Source: Seonamhaeicola sp.
GTDB lineage: Bacteria; Bacteroidota; Bacteroidia; Flavobacteriales; Flavobacteriaceae
DNA: 64,000 nt
NCBI RefSeq assembly: GCF_028281565.1
Contig: NZ_JANQJQ010000010.1
Coordinates: 93,470-157,469, forward strand
Direction of reading: 5' to 3'
Shown here: positions 8,757 to 18,373 of the stretch, one piece after another
Position numbering within the stretch: the first letter of the stretch is position 1
Layout of the letters: the number at the start of each line of letters is the position of its first letter
The notes under the pieces: model-generated
Databases searched by the model: none
What the model was told of the DNA's origin: nothing
The model's input: only the letters and a program-made list of their open reading frames with translations
Position numbers and translations under genes: made by a program

Positions 8757-9572
8757 TTACCAACCACCACTGGCACCACCGCCACCAAAACTACCGCCAC
8801 CGAAGCCGCCACCAAAACCACCCCCTGACGACCAGCCACCACCGGAGCTGCCTCCGCTGGATCCCCAACGACTACCAGATGAACGCCCCATATTACTTAG
8901 AATAATGGCGTCCAAAATATCTATACCGCCGGATCTTCCACCTCTGCCACCTTTTCCGCCACCGCGTCTACCTTTTGAAATGGAAATAAGTATGACAAAA
9001 AAGATCAGGATAAAGATTAAAAAGAAACCGACAGGAAAATCGTTATTAGATTTTCTTGTGCCTTTATACTCGCCAGTTAAAACTTCAAAAATAGCATCGG
9101 TCCCTCGGTTTAATCCGCCATAATAGTTGTTTTGTTTAAAGAATGGAATGATATCACGCTCTATGATCCGTTTCGACATGGCATCGGTTAACAGATGTTC
9201 CACACCATAACCGGTATTGATGGCAATCCTTCTGTCGTCTTTAGCCAATAGAATTAAAATACCATTGTCTTCTTTTTCTTGACCAATACCCCAGGCTTCT
9301 CCCCACTGTGCGCCTAAATATTTTATTTCCTCTCCTTCAGTTGAACTTATGATGGCAACAACAATTTGCGTGGAAGTCGTATCGGAATATTTTCTAAGTT
9401 TAATGGCTAAATTCGTTGAATCTCTTTTGGATAGAAGTTTAGGCTTAGTATAGTCGTAAACAAAAGTCTGTTTGCTGTCTGAAGGTTTTTCCGGAATTTC
9501 AAACTGGGCAACCGAAATATTAAAAGAAAAAAGCGTAAAGCAAAGTATTGAAGTAAAAGAAATAATTTTCAT
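8757..9572 (-). CDS. TPM-domain membrane protein with glycine-rich tail
   Basis: The start is taken at 9572 (MKIISFTS, a clean signal peptide cleaved near SVAQ) because the 12 codons before it are intergenic cagt-type tandem repeat read as protein. The 271-residue product has a signal peptide, a TPM domain (~30-165) with NGILILLAKDDRRIAI, a single transmembrane helix (~180-198) and a low-complexity Gly/Ser/Arg tail (~199-271) rich in GGG, SSGG and GGGFGGG. This is the YgcG-like architecture with the TPM domain in the periplasm. It is the middle TPM gene of the lemA operon. Confidence 0.87.
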   Translation of the reverse strand: MKIISFTSILCFTLFSFNISVAQFEIPEKPSDSKQTFVYDYTKPKLLSKRDSTNLAIKLRKYSDTTSTQIVVAIISSTEGEEIKYLGAQWGEAWGIGQEKEDNGILILLAKDDRRIAINTGYGVEHLLTDAMSKRIIERDIIPFFKQNNYYGGLNRGTDAIFEVLTGEYKGTRKSNNDFPVGFFLIFILIFFVILISISKGRRGGGKGGRGGRSGGIDILDAIILSNMGRSSGSRWGSSGGSSGGGWSSGGGFGGGFGGGSFGGGGASGGW

Positions 9573-9574
9573 TT

Positions 9575-9612
9575 TGGAATACTGTTTACTGAATACTGAT
9601 AACTGCATACGG
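9575..9612 (-). repeat. cagt-type tandem repeat (short copy)
   Basis: On the minus strand this 38-bp stretch reads as alternating cagttat, cagtattcagtaaacagt blocks. It belongs to the same family as the longer array at 63087-63212. It separates two TPM genes and artificially extends the reading frame of the downstream one. Confidence 0.7.
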
Positions 9613-9615
9613 GTT

Positions 9616-10053
9616 TTAGCCTTTAGAAATTTCGTCAGAGAGTTCGTTAGTGTCAGAATCGGTATATGGGAAATATTTTTTTAGTTGTTCACCGGACATT
9701 AAAATACCTTCTACCAGCCCTTGTTTAAAATGACCCTGTTTAAAATGAGATTGTATAACATCTTTAGTACTGTCCCAAAAATCATCAGAGACCACATCAT
9801 TGATGCCTTTGTCACCATAGATCACAAAGGCTCTGTCTTCAACGGCAACATAGATCAACACGCCATTTTGCTCTTTGGTATTATCCATTTTAAGTGAGTG
9901 GAAAAGCTCTAACGCTCTGTTGGGAGCATCACCATAAGATGTTTTCTCAATATGAACCCGTATTTCTCCGGATGTGTTTAGCTCTGCTTTGCGGATGGCT
10001 TCAACAATCTCTTGTTCTTCAGCTGCAGAAAGAAAATCTTCAATTTTAGACAT
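9616..10053 (-). CDS. TPM-domain cytoplasmic protein (first TPM gene of the lemA operon)
   Basis: The 145-residue protein has no signal peptide or membrane helix, so unlike its two downstream relatives it should be cytoplasmic or peripherally bound. It has a TPM-like domain over most of its length, with NGVLIYVAVEDRAFVIYGD and the family-typical FKQGHFKQGLVEGI segment. Its ATG abuts the lemA stop codon without a gap, which indicates translational coupling. TPM domains of this short form accompany lemA in many Bacteroidetes; biochemical function is unknown. Confidence 0.85.
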   Translation of the reverse strand: MSKIEDFLSAAEEQEIVEAIRKAELNTSGEIRVHIEKTSYGDAPNRALELFHSLKMDNTKEQNGVLIYVAVEDRAFVIYGDKGINDVVSDDFWDSTKDVIQSHFKQGHFKQGLVEGILMSGEQLKKYFPYTDSDTNELSDEISKG

Positions 10054-10641
10054 TTAAAACTCTACTTTAGGGGCATTTTCACTACCCGGATCACTCTTAT
10101 ATCTAGGCATTTCTTCAAAACCGAACAATCCAGCCAATAGTTTTCCTGGGAATTCAGTTGTATGAATATCATATTTATTCACAGCCTGATTATATCTGTT
10201 GCGTTCAACATTGATTCTATTTTCAGTGCCTTCAAGTTGAGATTGGAGTTCTAAAAAACTTTTGTCTGCTTTTAAATCAGGGTAGCGCTCAACTGTAACC
10301 AGAAGTCTTGAAAGCGCACCACTTAACCCTTGTTGGGCCTGTTGAAATTGCGCCATGGTTTCAGGTGTTAAATTATTGGCGTCAATAGTCGTTTTTGTAG
10401 CTTCAGAGCGAGCTTTGATAACACCTTCCAGCGTTTCTTTTTCATGGGCTGCATACCCTTTAACTGTGGCTACCAAATTCGGAATTAAATCGGCGCGTCT
10501 CTGGTAAGCGCTTTCTACGTTAGACCAGGCGGTTTTAGCATCAGCTTCATACCTCACAGCAGTATTATTAAACCCTTTTCCCCAAGAGTATAATCCAATG
10601 ACAAGAATTCCAATAATGATCCATGGTAAAAATTTCTTCAT
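10054..10641 (-). CDS. lemA: LemA family protein
   Basis: The 195-residue protein has one N-terminal transmembrane helix (~4-20), followed by a long helical-bundle LemA domain with the conserved AWSNVESAYQRRADLIPNL and ESKADKSFLELQ-type segments. LemA proteins are membrane-anchored coiled proteins of unknown function. They are usually encoded beside TPM or peptidase genes. Here it heads an operon lemA-TPM-TPM-TPM on the minus strand, with the start codon after an A-rich leader. Confidence 0.93.
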   Translation of the reverse strand: MKKFLPWIIIGILVIGLYSWGKGFNNTAVRYEADAKTAWSNVESAYQRRADLIPNLVATVKGYAAHEKETLEGVIKARSEATKTTIDANNLTPETMAQFQQAQQGLSGALSRLLVTVERYPDLKADKSFLELQSQLEGTENRINVERNRYNQAVNKYDIHTTEFPGKLLAGLFGFEEMPRYKSDPGSENAPKVEF

Positions 10642-10726
10642 GATAAATAGTTTAAAATAAATTTATTAATGGTTAACTATGTGACACGTCGTTTATTAAA
10701 AAGTTACAACAATCAAGAAATCTTTT

Positions 10727-11056
10727 TTAAAGATGCTCCTTGATTTTTAATAACTGCACTTTAATATCTTCCAGTTTACTGACAATTTCAAAATTGCTAA
10801 GTGCTTCTTTTTTGTCTTCTTTAAGATGCGTTTTGGCACCTTCCAGAGTAAACCCGCGCTCTTTAACCAAATGATAGATGAATTTAAGGTTTTTTATATC
10901 CTCCGGTGTAAACTTACGGTTACCTTTTGCATTTTTTTTAGGCTTAAGGATATCGAACTCTTTTTCCCAAAAACGAATTAAAGAGGTGTTAACACCAAAA
11001 GCTTTGGCAACTTCTCCAATACCGTAGTAGCGTCTTTCAGGTAAATCTATGTGCAT
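10727..11056 (-). CDS. MerR family transcriptional regulator (short)
   Basis: The 109-residue protein starts with a MerR-type winged helix-turn-helix (YYGIGEVAKAFGVNTSLIRFWEKEF, split here as two motifs: IGEVAKAFGV and SLIRFWEKEF). A short coiled-coil dimerisation helix follows. No cysteine or ligand domain is present, so it is unlikely to be a metal sensor. The start codon overlaps the stop of the upstream peptidase gene (TAATG), so the two are co-translated. This merR/M23 pairing is common in Flavobacteria; the target genes are unknown. Confidence 0.9.
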   Translation of the reverse strand: MHIDLPERRYYGIGEVAKAFGVNTSLIRFWEKEFDILKPKKNAKGNRKFTPEDIKNLKFIYHLVKERGFTLEGAKTHLKEDKKEALSNFEIVSKLEDIKVQLLKIKEHL

Positions 11057-12027
11057 TAGTCGAGGGATTGATTTTCTAAAGAAGCGTGTTCCAGCAATTT
11101 ACTGAATTCTTCAGCTGTTAAACTTCCGTAGTAAAAGTTTATAGGGTTGATGCGTTTACCGTCCTTAAAGATTTCATAGTGAAGATGCGGTGCTTCAGAG
11201 CGCCCGGTACTGCCAACAAAACCTATAAGGTCACCGCGTTTTACTTTCTGGTTTTTACGTACGTTGTACTTATATAAATGGGCATACAAACTGGTATAGC
11301 CAAAGCCGTGATCTATACGTATGTGTTTCCCATAACCACTGGCCCGGGAATCTGCCCTGACTACTTTTCCATCACCACTGGCATAAATAGGCGTTCCCCT
11401 GGGCGCTGTAAAGTCCATGCCCCAATGCATTTTTCTTGCCTTGGTAAACGGATCCGTACGCATACCGTAACCGGAGGCCATTCGTGTCAGGTCTTCATTA
11501 CTTACCGGTTGAATAGCCGGTATGGCTGCAAGCAATTTTTCTTTCTCCTCGGCAAGCGCCGCTATTTCATCCAGCGATTTAGATTGCACCACGATTTGTT
11601 TTTGAAGTATATCTAAGCGTTTGTTGCTTTCAATAATGAGTTTTGAATTATCAAAACCTTCTAAATCTTTGTATCGATTGATACCGCCAAAACCGGCTCT
11701 ACGCTGTGCCTCAGGTATTGGGTTGGCTTCAAAATAAACGCGGTAAATATTATTGTCCCTGTCGGCTACATTAGCTAAAACTGCTTCGGCTTCGGCCATT
11801 TTCTTGTTTAGGATCTCATACTGGAATTGCATGTTTTGCAACTCACGTTTAAAAGCTTTTTCCTTGGGAGATTCAATATAGTGGCTTCCTATAAAAACAA
11901 ATCCAAAAGCGAACAAAGACGAGGCTAAAAGAAACACCATAATGTACTTAAATGTACGTCGTTTTTTGCGCTCAATTTTGCGATAAGAAAGTGATTCCGG
12001 ATCGTAGTAATATTTTACCTTACTCAT
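11056..12027 (-). CDS. M23 family metallopeptidase, membrane-anchored
   Basis: The start MSKVKYYYDPESLSY at 12027 is chosen over an upstream in-frame ATG at 12099, because the extra 24 codons look non-coding and this N-terminus reads like a genuine start. The 323-residue protein has a basic N-terminus, one transmembrane helix (~30-50), a coiled coil (~60-100) and a C-terminal LytM/M23 domain. Zn ligands appear in MHWGMDF and HLHYEIF. It probably cleaves peptidoglycan cross-links or activates a partner. It is coupled to merR and diverges from alaS. Confidence 0.9.
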   Translation of the reverse strand: MSKVKYYYDPESLSYRKIERKKRRTFKYIMVFLLASSLFAFGFVFIGSHYIESPKEKAFKRELQNMQFQYEILNKKMAEAEAVLANVADRDNNIYRVYFEANPIPEAQRRAGFGGINRYKDLEGFDNSKLIIESNKRLDILQKQIVVQSKSLDEIAALAEEKEKLLAAIPAIQPVSNEDLTRMASGYGMRTDPFTKARKMHWGMDFTAPRGTPIYASGDGKVVRADSRASGYGKHIRIDHGFGYTSLYAHLYKYNVRKNQKVKRGDLIGFVGSTGRSEAPHLHYEIFKDGKRINPINFYYGSLTAEEFSKLLEHASLENQSLD

Positions 12028-12251
12028 TACGTTATTTATACTATTTTTGCATCGAATAAATTCAAGCCTAAGGCCTGAGTTTTTAATGCTAACGACCAAA
12101 CCTAACTAATTATTATTTTGATGTTTGCAGATGGTTTATAATAGAAACAGGTTCACAAACACCAAAATTTATTATAGAATTTGGTGAGTAAAGATAGAAA
12201 TTGTTTTACAATTTATATAATTTAACACAAAAGAGAATACCCTTAGAATAA

Positions 12252-14864
12252 ATGAAGTCACAAGAAGTCAGATCTAAATTTTTGAATTTTTTTGAAGGTA
12301 AAAAGCACAGTATTGTACCTTCGGCACCTATGGTATTAAAAGACGACCCAACCCTGATGTTCGTAAATTCGGGGATGGCGCCATTTAAAGAATTCTTTTT
12401 GGGCAATGCCGAACCCAAAAGCAATAGGATTGCCGATACCCAAAAATGCCTGCGTGTGTCAGGAAAACACAATGATTTGGAAGAAGTAGGTTATGACACA
12501 TATCACCATACCCTGTTTGAGATGCTGGGCAACTGGAGTTTTGGGGATTATTTTAAAGAAGAAGCTATTGCCTGGGCCTGGGAGCTGCTTACCGAAGTCT
12601 ATGGCATTGATAAAGACATACTCTATGTAACGGTTTTTGAAGGTGATAAAGGCGATAACTTACCTATGGATATCGAAGCCTATGATTTCTGGAAAAAACA
12701 TGTGCCGGAGGATCGTATTTTAAAAGGGAACAAGAAGGATAATTTCTGGGAAATGGGTGACCAGGGACCTTGCGGGCCTTGTAGTGAAATACATGTGGAT
12801 ATTCGTTCAGCCGAAGAAAAAGCCAAAGTGGATGGGAAAGATTTAGTGAATATGGACCATCCGCAAGTGGTGGAAATATGGAACCTGGTATTCATGCAAT
12901 ATAACCGAAAAGCCAACGGATCATTGGAGCCCTTACCAAATAAACATATTGATACCGGTATGGGCTTTGAACGCTTATGTATGGTGTTGCAAGGGGTGCA
13001 GTCTAACTATGATACCGATGTGTTTACGCCCATTATCCGCGAGATTGAGACCATTACCCGCAAAGATTACGGTAAAGAAGAAAAGGTGGATATTGCTATT
13101 AGGGTCATTTCAGATCATGTGCGTGCCGTAGCATTTTCAATTGCCGATGGCCAATTACCTAGTAATAACGGGGCAGGTTATGTGATTAGAAGGATTTTAC
13201 GACGTGCAGTACGTTATGGATTCACCTTTTTAGATAAAAAAGAACCGTTTATTTACAGGTTGGTGGACGTGTTGAGTGAAAAAATGGGGAAAGCCTTTCC
13301 GGAGTTAAGATCTCAAAAGCAACTGATCCAAAATGTTATAAAGGAAGAAGAAAATTCTTTTTTAAGAACCCTGGAACAAGGGTTGATCCTGTTGAACAGA
13401 ATAGTAGATGAAACTAAAGGCGATACGGTTTCGGGTGAAAAAACCTTCGAATTGTATGATACTTACGGTTTCCCGATAGATTTAACATCGTTGATCTTAG
13501 GAGAAAAAGGGTATAAGTTAGACGAAGCAGGCTTTAACAAAGAACTACAAAAACAAAAGGACCGTTCCCGTGCTGCCAGTGAAATGTCAACCGATGACTG
13601 GACCATTTTAGTTGATGATTCGGATCAGGAATTTATAGGGTATGATACTTTAGAGGCCAATGTGAAAATAACGCGGTACAGAAAAGTGTCTTCTAAAAAA
13701 GAAGGTGATATGTATCAGTTGGTGTTCAATCTAACACCTTTCTATGCGGAAGGGGGCGGACAAGTTGGAGATAAAGGGTATTTGGAAGATGCCCACGGGG
13801 ATGTGGTTTATATTTTGGACACCAAAAAAGAAAACAACGTTATCATTCATTTTGCTAAGAATTTACCGAAGCATATTAATGAAACGTTTAAAGCGGTTGT
13901 AGATGCCAAACAACGTTACAGAACAGAGTGTAACCATACGGCAACACATTTACTTCACCAGGCGTTAAGAGAGGTTTTAGGAAATCATGTAGAGCAGAAG
14001 GGTAGTGCGGTCCACTCAAAATATCTGCGTTTTGATTTTTCGCATTTTGCGAAGCTCACCGTAGAGGAATTACGTGATGTGGAAAATTTTGTAAATGCCA
14101 GAATAGATGGAAAACTACCGTTAGAAGAAAAGCGAAATATCCCTATGGAAGAAGCGATTGCAGAAGGCGCTATGGCTTTATTTGGTGAGAAGTATGGTGA
14201 TACGGTCAGGGCGGTTCGTTTTGGACAGTCCATAGAGCTTTGTGGTGGTACACATGTAAAGAATACAGCAGATATCTGGCATTTTAAGATCATTTCGGAA
14301 GGGGCTGTGGCAGCAGGGATCAGGCGTATTGAAGCTATTACCAATGATGCGGTTAAGGATTTTTATCACGAGAATAACCGGGCTTATTTCGAGATGAGGG
14401 ATTTACTTAACAATGCCAAAGAACCGGTAAAAGCACTACAGAATTTACAGGATGAAAATGCCAGTTTAAAAAAGCAGATAGAAGCCCTTTTAAAAGATAA
14501 GGCTAAAAATATTAAAGGTGAATTGAAAAGTGAGTTGACCGATGTTAACGGTGTTCAATTCTTAGCCAAAAAGGTGGAGCTTGACGCTGCCGGCCTTAAG
14601 GATCTGGCCTTTGAATTAGGAAGTCAGTTTGATAATTTATTCTTATTACTTGGGGCGGAACAAAACGGAAAAGCCTTATTGTCATGCTATATTTCAAAAG
14701 AATTAGTTGCCAGTAATAACCTGAATGCCGGGCAAGTGGTACGTGAATTGGGCAAATATATCCAGGGTGGCGGTGGCGGACAACCATTCTTTGCTACTGC
14801 AGGAGGTAAAAATCCTAATGGGATAGAAGACGCTTTAAAGGCTGCTAAGAGCTATATAAATTAG
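12252..14864 (+). CDS. alaS: Alanyl-tRNA synthetase
   Basis: The 870-residue class II synthetase charges tRNA-Ala. The N-terminal catalytic core (~1-250) shows motif 1/2 sequences around [18 protein letters not shown]. It is followed by the tRNA-recognition domain. The editing domain has the zinc-binding HTATH motif (from about H562) and CGGTH. The C-Ala domain ends in the Gly-rich [14 protein letters not shown]. Length and domain order are normal. It diverges from the M23 peptidase gene; the ~150-nt leader holds no obvious T-box or other riboswitch. Confidence 0.97.
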   Translation: MKSQEVRSKFLNFFEGKKHSIVPSAPMVLKDDPTLMFVNSGMAPFKEFFLGNAEPKSNRIADTQKCLRVSGKHNDLEEVGYDTYHHTLFEMLGNWSFGDYFKEEAIAWAWELLTEVYGIDKDILYVTVFEGDKGDNLPMDIEAYDFWKKHVPEDRILKGNKKDNFWEMGDQGPCGPCSEIHVDIRSAEEKAKVDGKDLVNMDHPQVVEIWNLVFMQYNRKANGSLEPLPNKHIDTGMGFERLCMVLQGVQSNYDTDVFTPIIREIETITRKDYGKEEKVDIAIRVISDHVRAVAFSIADGQLPSNNGAGYVIRRILRRAVRYGFTFLDKKEPFIYRLVDVLSEKMGKAFPELRSQKQLIQNVIKEEENSFLRTLEQGLILLNRIVDETKGDTVSGEKTFELYDTYGFPIDLTSLILGEKGYKLDEAGFNKELQKQKDRSRAASEMSTDDWTILVDDSDQEFIGYDTLEANVKITRYRKVSSKKEGDMYQLVFNLTPFYAEGGGQVGDKGYLEDAHGDVVYILDTKKENNVIIHFAKNLPKHINETFKAVVDAKQRYRTECNHTATHLLHQALREVLGNHVEQKGSAVHSKYLRFDFSHFAKLTVEELRDVENFVNARIDGKLPLEEKRNIPMEEAIAEGAMALFGEKYGDTVRAVRFGQSIELCGGTHVKNTADIWHFKIISEGAVAAGIRRIEAITNDAVKDFYHENNRAYFEMRDLLNNAKEPVKALQNLQDENASLKKQIEALLKDKAKNIKGELKSELTDVNGVQFLAKKVELDAAGLKDLAFELGSQFDNLFLLLGAEQNGKALLSCYISKELVASNNLNAGQVVRELGKYIQGGGGGQPFFATAGGKNPNGIEDALKAAKSYIN

Positions 14865-14865
14865 T

Positions 14866-14891
14866 TGTCATTCCTGCGAAGGCAGGAATCC
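14866..14891. repeat. Short palindromic repeat (tgtcattcctgc family)
   Basis: tgtcattcctgcgaaggcag and the following bases form the palindrome attcctgc-gaag-gcaggaat (14870-14889). A second copy with cccgc arms lies at 23495-23520. It starts one base after the alaS stop codon and runs to within 6 bp of the next start. Confidence 0.75.
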
Positions 14892-14897
14892 ATTTGT

Positions 14898-15863
14898 ATG
14901 AACCTTCAAACCAAAATACCATTATCCAGGCAGTCTGATAATCAAATAGGTTATGAGTCTGAAATGCTATTATTAGGTTCCTGTTTTGTTGAGAATATTG
15001 GTGAGAAGTTAGGATATTTCAAGTTTCAATCTGAGGTAAATCCGTTTGGGATTTTATTTCACCCGCAAGCCATTAAAACATTAGTTGAAAATGCTATTAA
15101 AGAGAGGCATTATACCGATGAAGATGCTTTTTTTAATAACGAACAATGGCACTGCTTTGACGCACATTCAAGATTAAGTAACAGCTCAAAAGACAGTTTG
15201 TTGGGTGCCTTAAATAAGCAGATCAAATTAACTAATAAACAAATCCACAGTGCAACGCACATCATTATTACTTTAGGAACTTCGTGGGTATATCGGCATA
15301 AAGAAACCGGGAACATAGTTGCCAATTGTCATAAGGTGCCTCAAAAGCAATTTTCAAAAGACCTATTATCAGTTGAAGAAGTTGTTGAATTATTACGGAA
15401 TACCACCGACTTAATCAGAAGCGTAAACCCTAAAACTTCAATCATTTTCACAGTTTCTCCCGTAAGACATCTAAAAGACGGTTTTGTAGAAAATACGCAG
15501 AGTAAGGCACATTTAATTACAGCTATCCATCAATTTTTAAATCAAAACGTGTCCATCGAAAATCGTAACTCGTTTTACTTTCCATCGTATGAAATCATGA
15601 TGGACGAACTGCGCGACTATCGTTTTTATAAAGACGATATGATACACCCCAGCCAAATAGCAGTAAATTACATTTGGGACAAGTTCAACCAGGTGTGGAT
15701 AACTTCTGAAGCACAAAAGACCATGGAGGACGTTGATGCCGTTCAAAAAGGGTTGTTGCACAAACCGTTCAACCCCAACTCAGAAGCACACCAAAAATTT
15801 CTCCAAAAGCTTGAAGCAAAAATTAATAAACTTCAATCCAGGTACTCACATATTAAGTTTTAG
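14898..15863 (+). CDS. GSCFA domain-containing protein
   Basis: The frame opens at 14865, but its first 11 codons are the palindromic repeat read as protein; the start is set at MNLQTKIPL (14898). The 321-residue product carries the family-naming motif as LGSCFVENIG near residue 35 and typical SNH/GDSL-like segments (IIITLGTSWVYRH, IIFTVSPVRH, MIHPSQIAVNYIWDKF). GSCFA proteins resemble SGNH hydrolases. The substrate is unknown. It sits 34 bp after alaS and may be co-transcribed with it. Confidence 0.88.
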   Translation: MNLQTKIPLSRQSDNQIGYESEMLLLGSCFVENIGEKLGYFKFQSEVNPFGILFHPQAIKTLVENAIKERHYTDEDAFFNNEQWHCFDAHSRLSNSSKDSLLGALNKQIKLTNKQIHSATHIIITLGTSWVYRHKETGNIVANCHKVPQKQFSKDLLSVEEVVELLRNTTDLIRSVNPKTSIIFTVSPVRHLKDGFVENTQSKAHLITAIHQFLNQNVSIENRNSFYFPSYEIMMDELRDYRFYKDDMIHPSQIAVNYIWDKFNQVWITSEAQKTMEDVDAVQKGLLHKPFNPNSEAHQKFLQKLEAKINKLQSRYSHIKF

Positions 15864-15952
15864 CTAATTCGTCTATAATCTATTCTCTAAGAGCGAAGCG
15901 ATCTGTGTTCTAATTAGAAATATACGCAATTCATCGTATTGATTTGATTTCT

Positions 15953-15982
15953 ATATAGTTGCAATTTTGAGATGCTATTAAT
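15953..15982 (+). promoter_or_regulatory. 30-bp upstream element, copy 1
   Basis: This stretch reads atatagttg, 10 variable bases, then a-tgctattaat. It matches 17952-17981 at 25 of 30 positions without a gap. It ends 18 bp before the start codon at 16001. It could be a promoter or operator shared with the 18089 gene cluster. Confidence 0.4.
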
Positions 15983-16000
15983 TGTAAACAAAATTCAACA

Positions 16001-17851
16001 ATGGGAAACTTAAAACAACTAGTGATGCTGATAACGGTTATGTTACTGGCGCACACAGGATGGACTCAAAAAACCACTCCAAATTATCAATATGCTTTTG
16101 ATGGTCAGGTAAAGTGGTTAATACTTCATGAGTCCGGAACTTTACTGGCTTCAACTGGTGAAGCATTAGCAGGTATTAGACCTAATAGTAGTGAAGTATC
16201 TTTTAAAATGGAACGATTAAAACGTGTTAAGGAAGAGCATTTAGAGTTTGTGCCTAATACGCCTTACGTCATCATCAAACCCCGTGGTATTTTTATGCAT
16301 ACAGTGGTGATTGATGTAGTCAAAGGAAAAATAGTGTTCGATTCCAAAGCTGAGGATTGGCAAAACGGGGTTACAAGCAGGTATTTTTTATATCCTGAAA
16401 TGATGTTTGTGGTTAACGGGATGCATAAAGAAGGGGGCGGGAAATATACCGCAGGAGTTGGTTTGTATGATTTAAAGACCGGTAAGCTGGTTAAAATATT
16501 TGAGCGCAAACCATCCAACCCGATGACCGGTGAACCTGATATTATGGGCGATAACATCATCATTCCGGGATTAAAAAATGTAGAGTGTTATTCCATAAGT
16601 TCCGGAGCCGTAAAATGGACGGCTGATGTAAAAAATGCTACCAATATTATTACCAATGAAGCCTCGAACGAAGTATATGCGTTCCGTTCAAAGGGGGATA
16701 ATACTGTAGTTTATAAAATTAATGCTAACAATGGAGCTTCACTGTGGCCCGACGGTAATAAGATCAAAGGCGTCATTTCTACTATAGAATTTACCAAAGC
16801 AGGTTTAGCCATAGTAACCAATATTGTTAGTGGTGGTAATAAATTAATGAACAAACTAAAAGGCTCGGGGACTTCAAAAGTATATTTACTGGACCTAAAT
16901 TCAGGGGCAGATCTATGGGATAAGTCACCTAAAACTAAAGGCATCATCAACCATTTTTATGTTGAAGAGGACGGTATTATTTTCGGTGTATCTGACGGAG
17001 GTATAAACAAAATAGCTTTTGATGGAAAACCACGATGGAAAAAACCTTTAAAAACTGGTCCTGGCATTCAAATTATGGCAACGGTTCCAAAAGGATTGCT
17101 ATATATCTCTGAAACGGATACTGATATTATTGATATGGGAACAGGCGAATCGGTATTTGGGAAGGCCATCAAATATAAACGCTCTGCCGCAGTAGCTTCT
17201 ACTTACGATTCTACAAGAGATCGTTTTCTAATCACTTGTAAAGATGGTGTTTATGAAGTTGATGGTAATAATGGTGAATATAACCTGATTTCTAACGGGA
17301 CCAAGTTTGAAGGTAAAGAGGACCCAACAGGTATTGATGTAAGGGACACAGGAATACTACTTACGGCTTCACAGAATTTAGAAATGTTGGATTTTCAGGG
17401 AGCCTCAAAATGGCATACTTATAAAAGAGCTCCTGGTAAAAGTGCTTTTGGAGCTGTGCTTATGGGTGCACTTACGGCTGCTTCAATGACTATGGGTGCA
17501 GCGCATTCAGCCAGGGCGGGTTATATGAAAGGTGCCGGAGTTCCTGCGTATCATTCAGCAGTTCAAAGGGAAGAAGATGCTGCCGCTGCCTATGCAGCTA
17601 TTGCCGATGCCTCCTTCCAGGAAATGATGAAACGCTTTAAAGCGACCAAAGCTACTGCCAATTCATCGTTTATTTTGACCAAGGTTGACGGGGGCGTTGC
17701 TCTAGTGAAAGTTGATAAGGATTCCGGGGAAACAATGAATGAAATTGTAATTAAAGATAAGAATCCAATGTACGAAGTAGATGATATTGCCGGCTTCCTC
17801 TATTTCAAAGACAAAAGCAACAACATAAGTGCTTACAACTTAAATCAGTAA
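16001..17851 (+). CDS. PQQ-like beta-propeller repeat protein, exported
   Basis: The 616-residue protein has a signal peptide (~1-22, cleaved near GWTQ) and a series of WD/PQQ-like propeller blades (GASLWPDGN, GADLWDKSP, GKPRWKKP, GASKWHTYK). An Ala/Met-rich segment (~485-535) interrupts the propeller and is of unknown purpose. Propellers of this type bind partners or act as scaffolds; BamB is one example, but this protein is longer and not clearly BamB. No catalytic residues are identifiable. It is monocistronic, followed by a terminator. Confidence 0.75.
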   Translation: MGNLKQLVMLITVMLLAHTGWTQKTTPNYQYAFDGQVKWLILHESGTLLASTGEALAGIRPNSSEVSFKMERLKRVKEEHLEFVPNTPYVIIKPRGIFMHTVVIDVVKGKIVFDSKAEDWQNGVTSRYFLYPEMMFVVNGMHKEGGGKYTAGVGLYDLKTGKLVKIFERKPSNPMTGEPDIMGDNIIIPGLKNVECYSISSGAVKWTADVKNATNIITNEASNEVYAFRSKGDNTVVYKINANNGASLWPDGNKIKGVISTIEFTKAGLAIVTNIVSGGNKLMNKLKGSGTSKVYLLDLNSGADLWDKSPKTKGIINHFYVEEDGIIFGVSDGGINKIAFDGKPRWKKPLKTGPGIQIMATVPKGLLYISETDTDIIDMGTGESVFGKAIKYKRSAAVASTYDSTRDRFLITCKDGVYEVDGNNGEYNLISNGTKFEGKEDPTGIDVRDTGILLTASQNLEMLDFQGASKWHTYKRAPGKSAFGAVLMGALTAASMTMGAAHSARAGYMKGAGVPAYHSAVQREEDAAAAYAAIADASFQEMMKRFKATKATANSSFILTKVDGGVALVKVDKDSGETMNEIVIKDKNPMYEVDDIAGFLYFKDKSNNISAYNLNQ

Positions 17852-17874
17852 AATCTTGTTGTTGAGATTTGTTC

Positions 17875-17915
17875 GATTAGGCGTGATAAATATTTTATTG
17901 CGCTTAATCTTTTTT
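17875..17915 (+). terminator. Terminator after the propeller gene
   Basis: gattaggcg (17875-17883) pairs with cgcttaatc (17901-17909) with one G-T wobble; six T residues follow. Confidence 0.75.
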
Positions 17916-17951
17916 AATAACAGTTTATCGAAAATTTACCCCACATATAAC

Positions 17952-17981
17952 ATATAGTTGTAGATTTAAAATGCTATTAAT
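17952..17981 (+). promoter_or_regulatory. 30-bp upstream element, copy 2
   Basis: This is the second copy of the element at 15953-15982, 25 of 30 bases identical, with both ends (atatagttg and atgctattaat) conserved. It lies 107 bp before the small membrane protein gene at 18089, upstream of a terminator-like hairpin. Confidence 0.4.
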
Positions 17982-17994
17982 CAGTTCATATCAA

Positions 17995-18046
17995 AAACAT
18001 CAATTGCTCAGATCTTGTAGAAAAGAATGGCGATTGGTGTTTTTTT
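17995..18046 (+). terminator. Terminator-like hairpin in the leader of the 18089 gene
   Basis: aaacatcaat (17995-18004) pairs with attggtgttt (18033-18042) with one wobble and is followed by a T-run. Because it lies between the upstream element and the coding region, it could be an attenuator or the end of a short RNA rather than the end of a gene. Confidence 0.5.
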
Positions 18047-18088
18047 ATGTACTAATTTCAACTTCATTAAGACTAAATCACAGTAGTT

Positions 18089-18373
18089 ATGGACTTTAAT
18101 TTGGTTTTTGAAGTATTAATTGCTCTGGCTATCCTTATAGCGGTTATTTGCATAGTTCAGGCTCAAAAGAGGGTGATACATTTAAAGAAAAAGGGGCATT
18201 TAAACGACCATGATTTAAGGCTTAAATTAGAAGTTGTAAAACAAAAAAATATCAGGTTGAAGCAAAAGACGGCTCTTAATGATGACATTAATTCAATATT
18301 GCTCCCGCGTTTTTTTGATACTATAAAACAACTTCTTTCGCTTCAAAAAGTTATATTTGAGCAAAGCCGGTAA
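18089..18373 (+). CDS. Small single-pass membrane protein, unknown
   Basis: The 94-residue product has one hydrophobic helix (~5-25) and then a basic, coiled-coil-like helical region (~27-75). It is not recognised. It ends 70 bp before a histidine kinase gene on the same strand, so it may be an accessory membrane subunit of that two-component system; this is inferred only from position. Codon use resembles its neighbours, which favours a real gene over a chance frame. Confidence 0.55.
   Translation: MDFNLVFEVLIALAILIAVICIVQAQKRVIHLKKKGHLNDHDLRLKLEVVKQKNIRLKQKTALNDDINSILLPRFFDTIKQLLSLQKVIFEQSR

Noticed and set aside
8732..8842. Upstream extension of the TPM lipoprotein gene
   Set aside because: These codons mirror the Gly-rich tail of the neighbouring gene in another frame; a lipoprotein signal begins at 8731.
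9573..9608. Upstream extension of the Gly-tail TPM gene
   Set aside because: The 12 codons are cagt repeat DNA; a proper signal peptide starts at 9572.
12100..12251. T-box or other riboswitch ahead of alaS
   Set aside because: No T-box sequence, specifier loop or terminator/antiterminator pair is visible, and T-boxes are rare in Bacteroidetes.
12206..12472. Minus-strand 88-codon frame at the 5' end of alaS
   Set aside because: It lies opposite the conserved alaS N-terminus; an antisense shadow.
14865..14897. N-terminal extension of the GSCFA gene
   Set aside because: It is the palindromic repeat read as protein (FLRRQES), a known kind of artefact.
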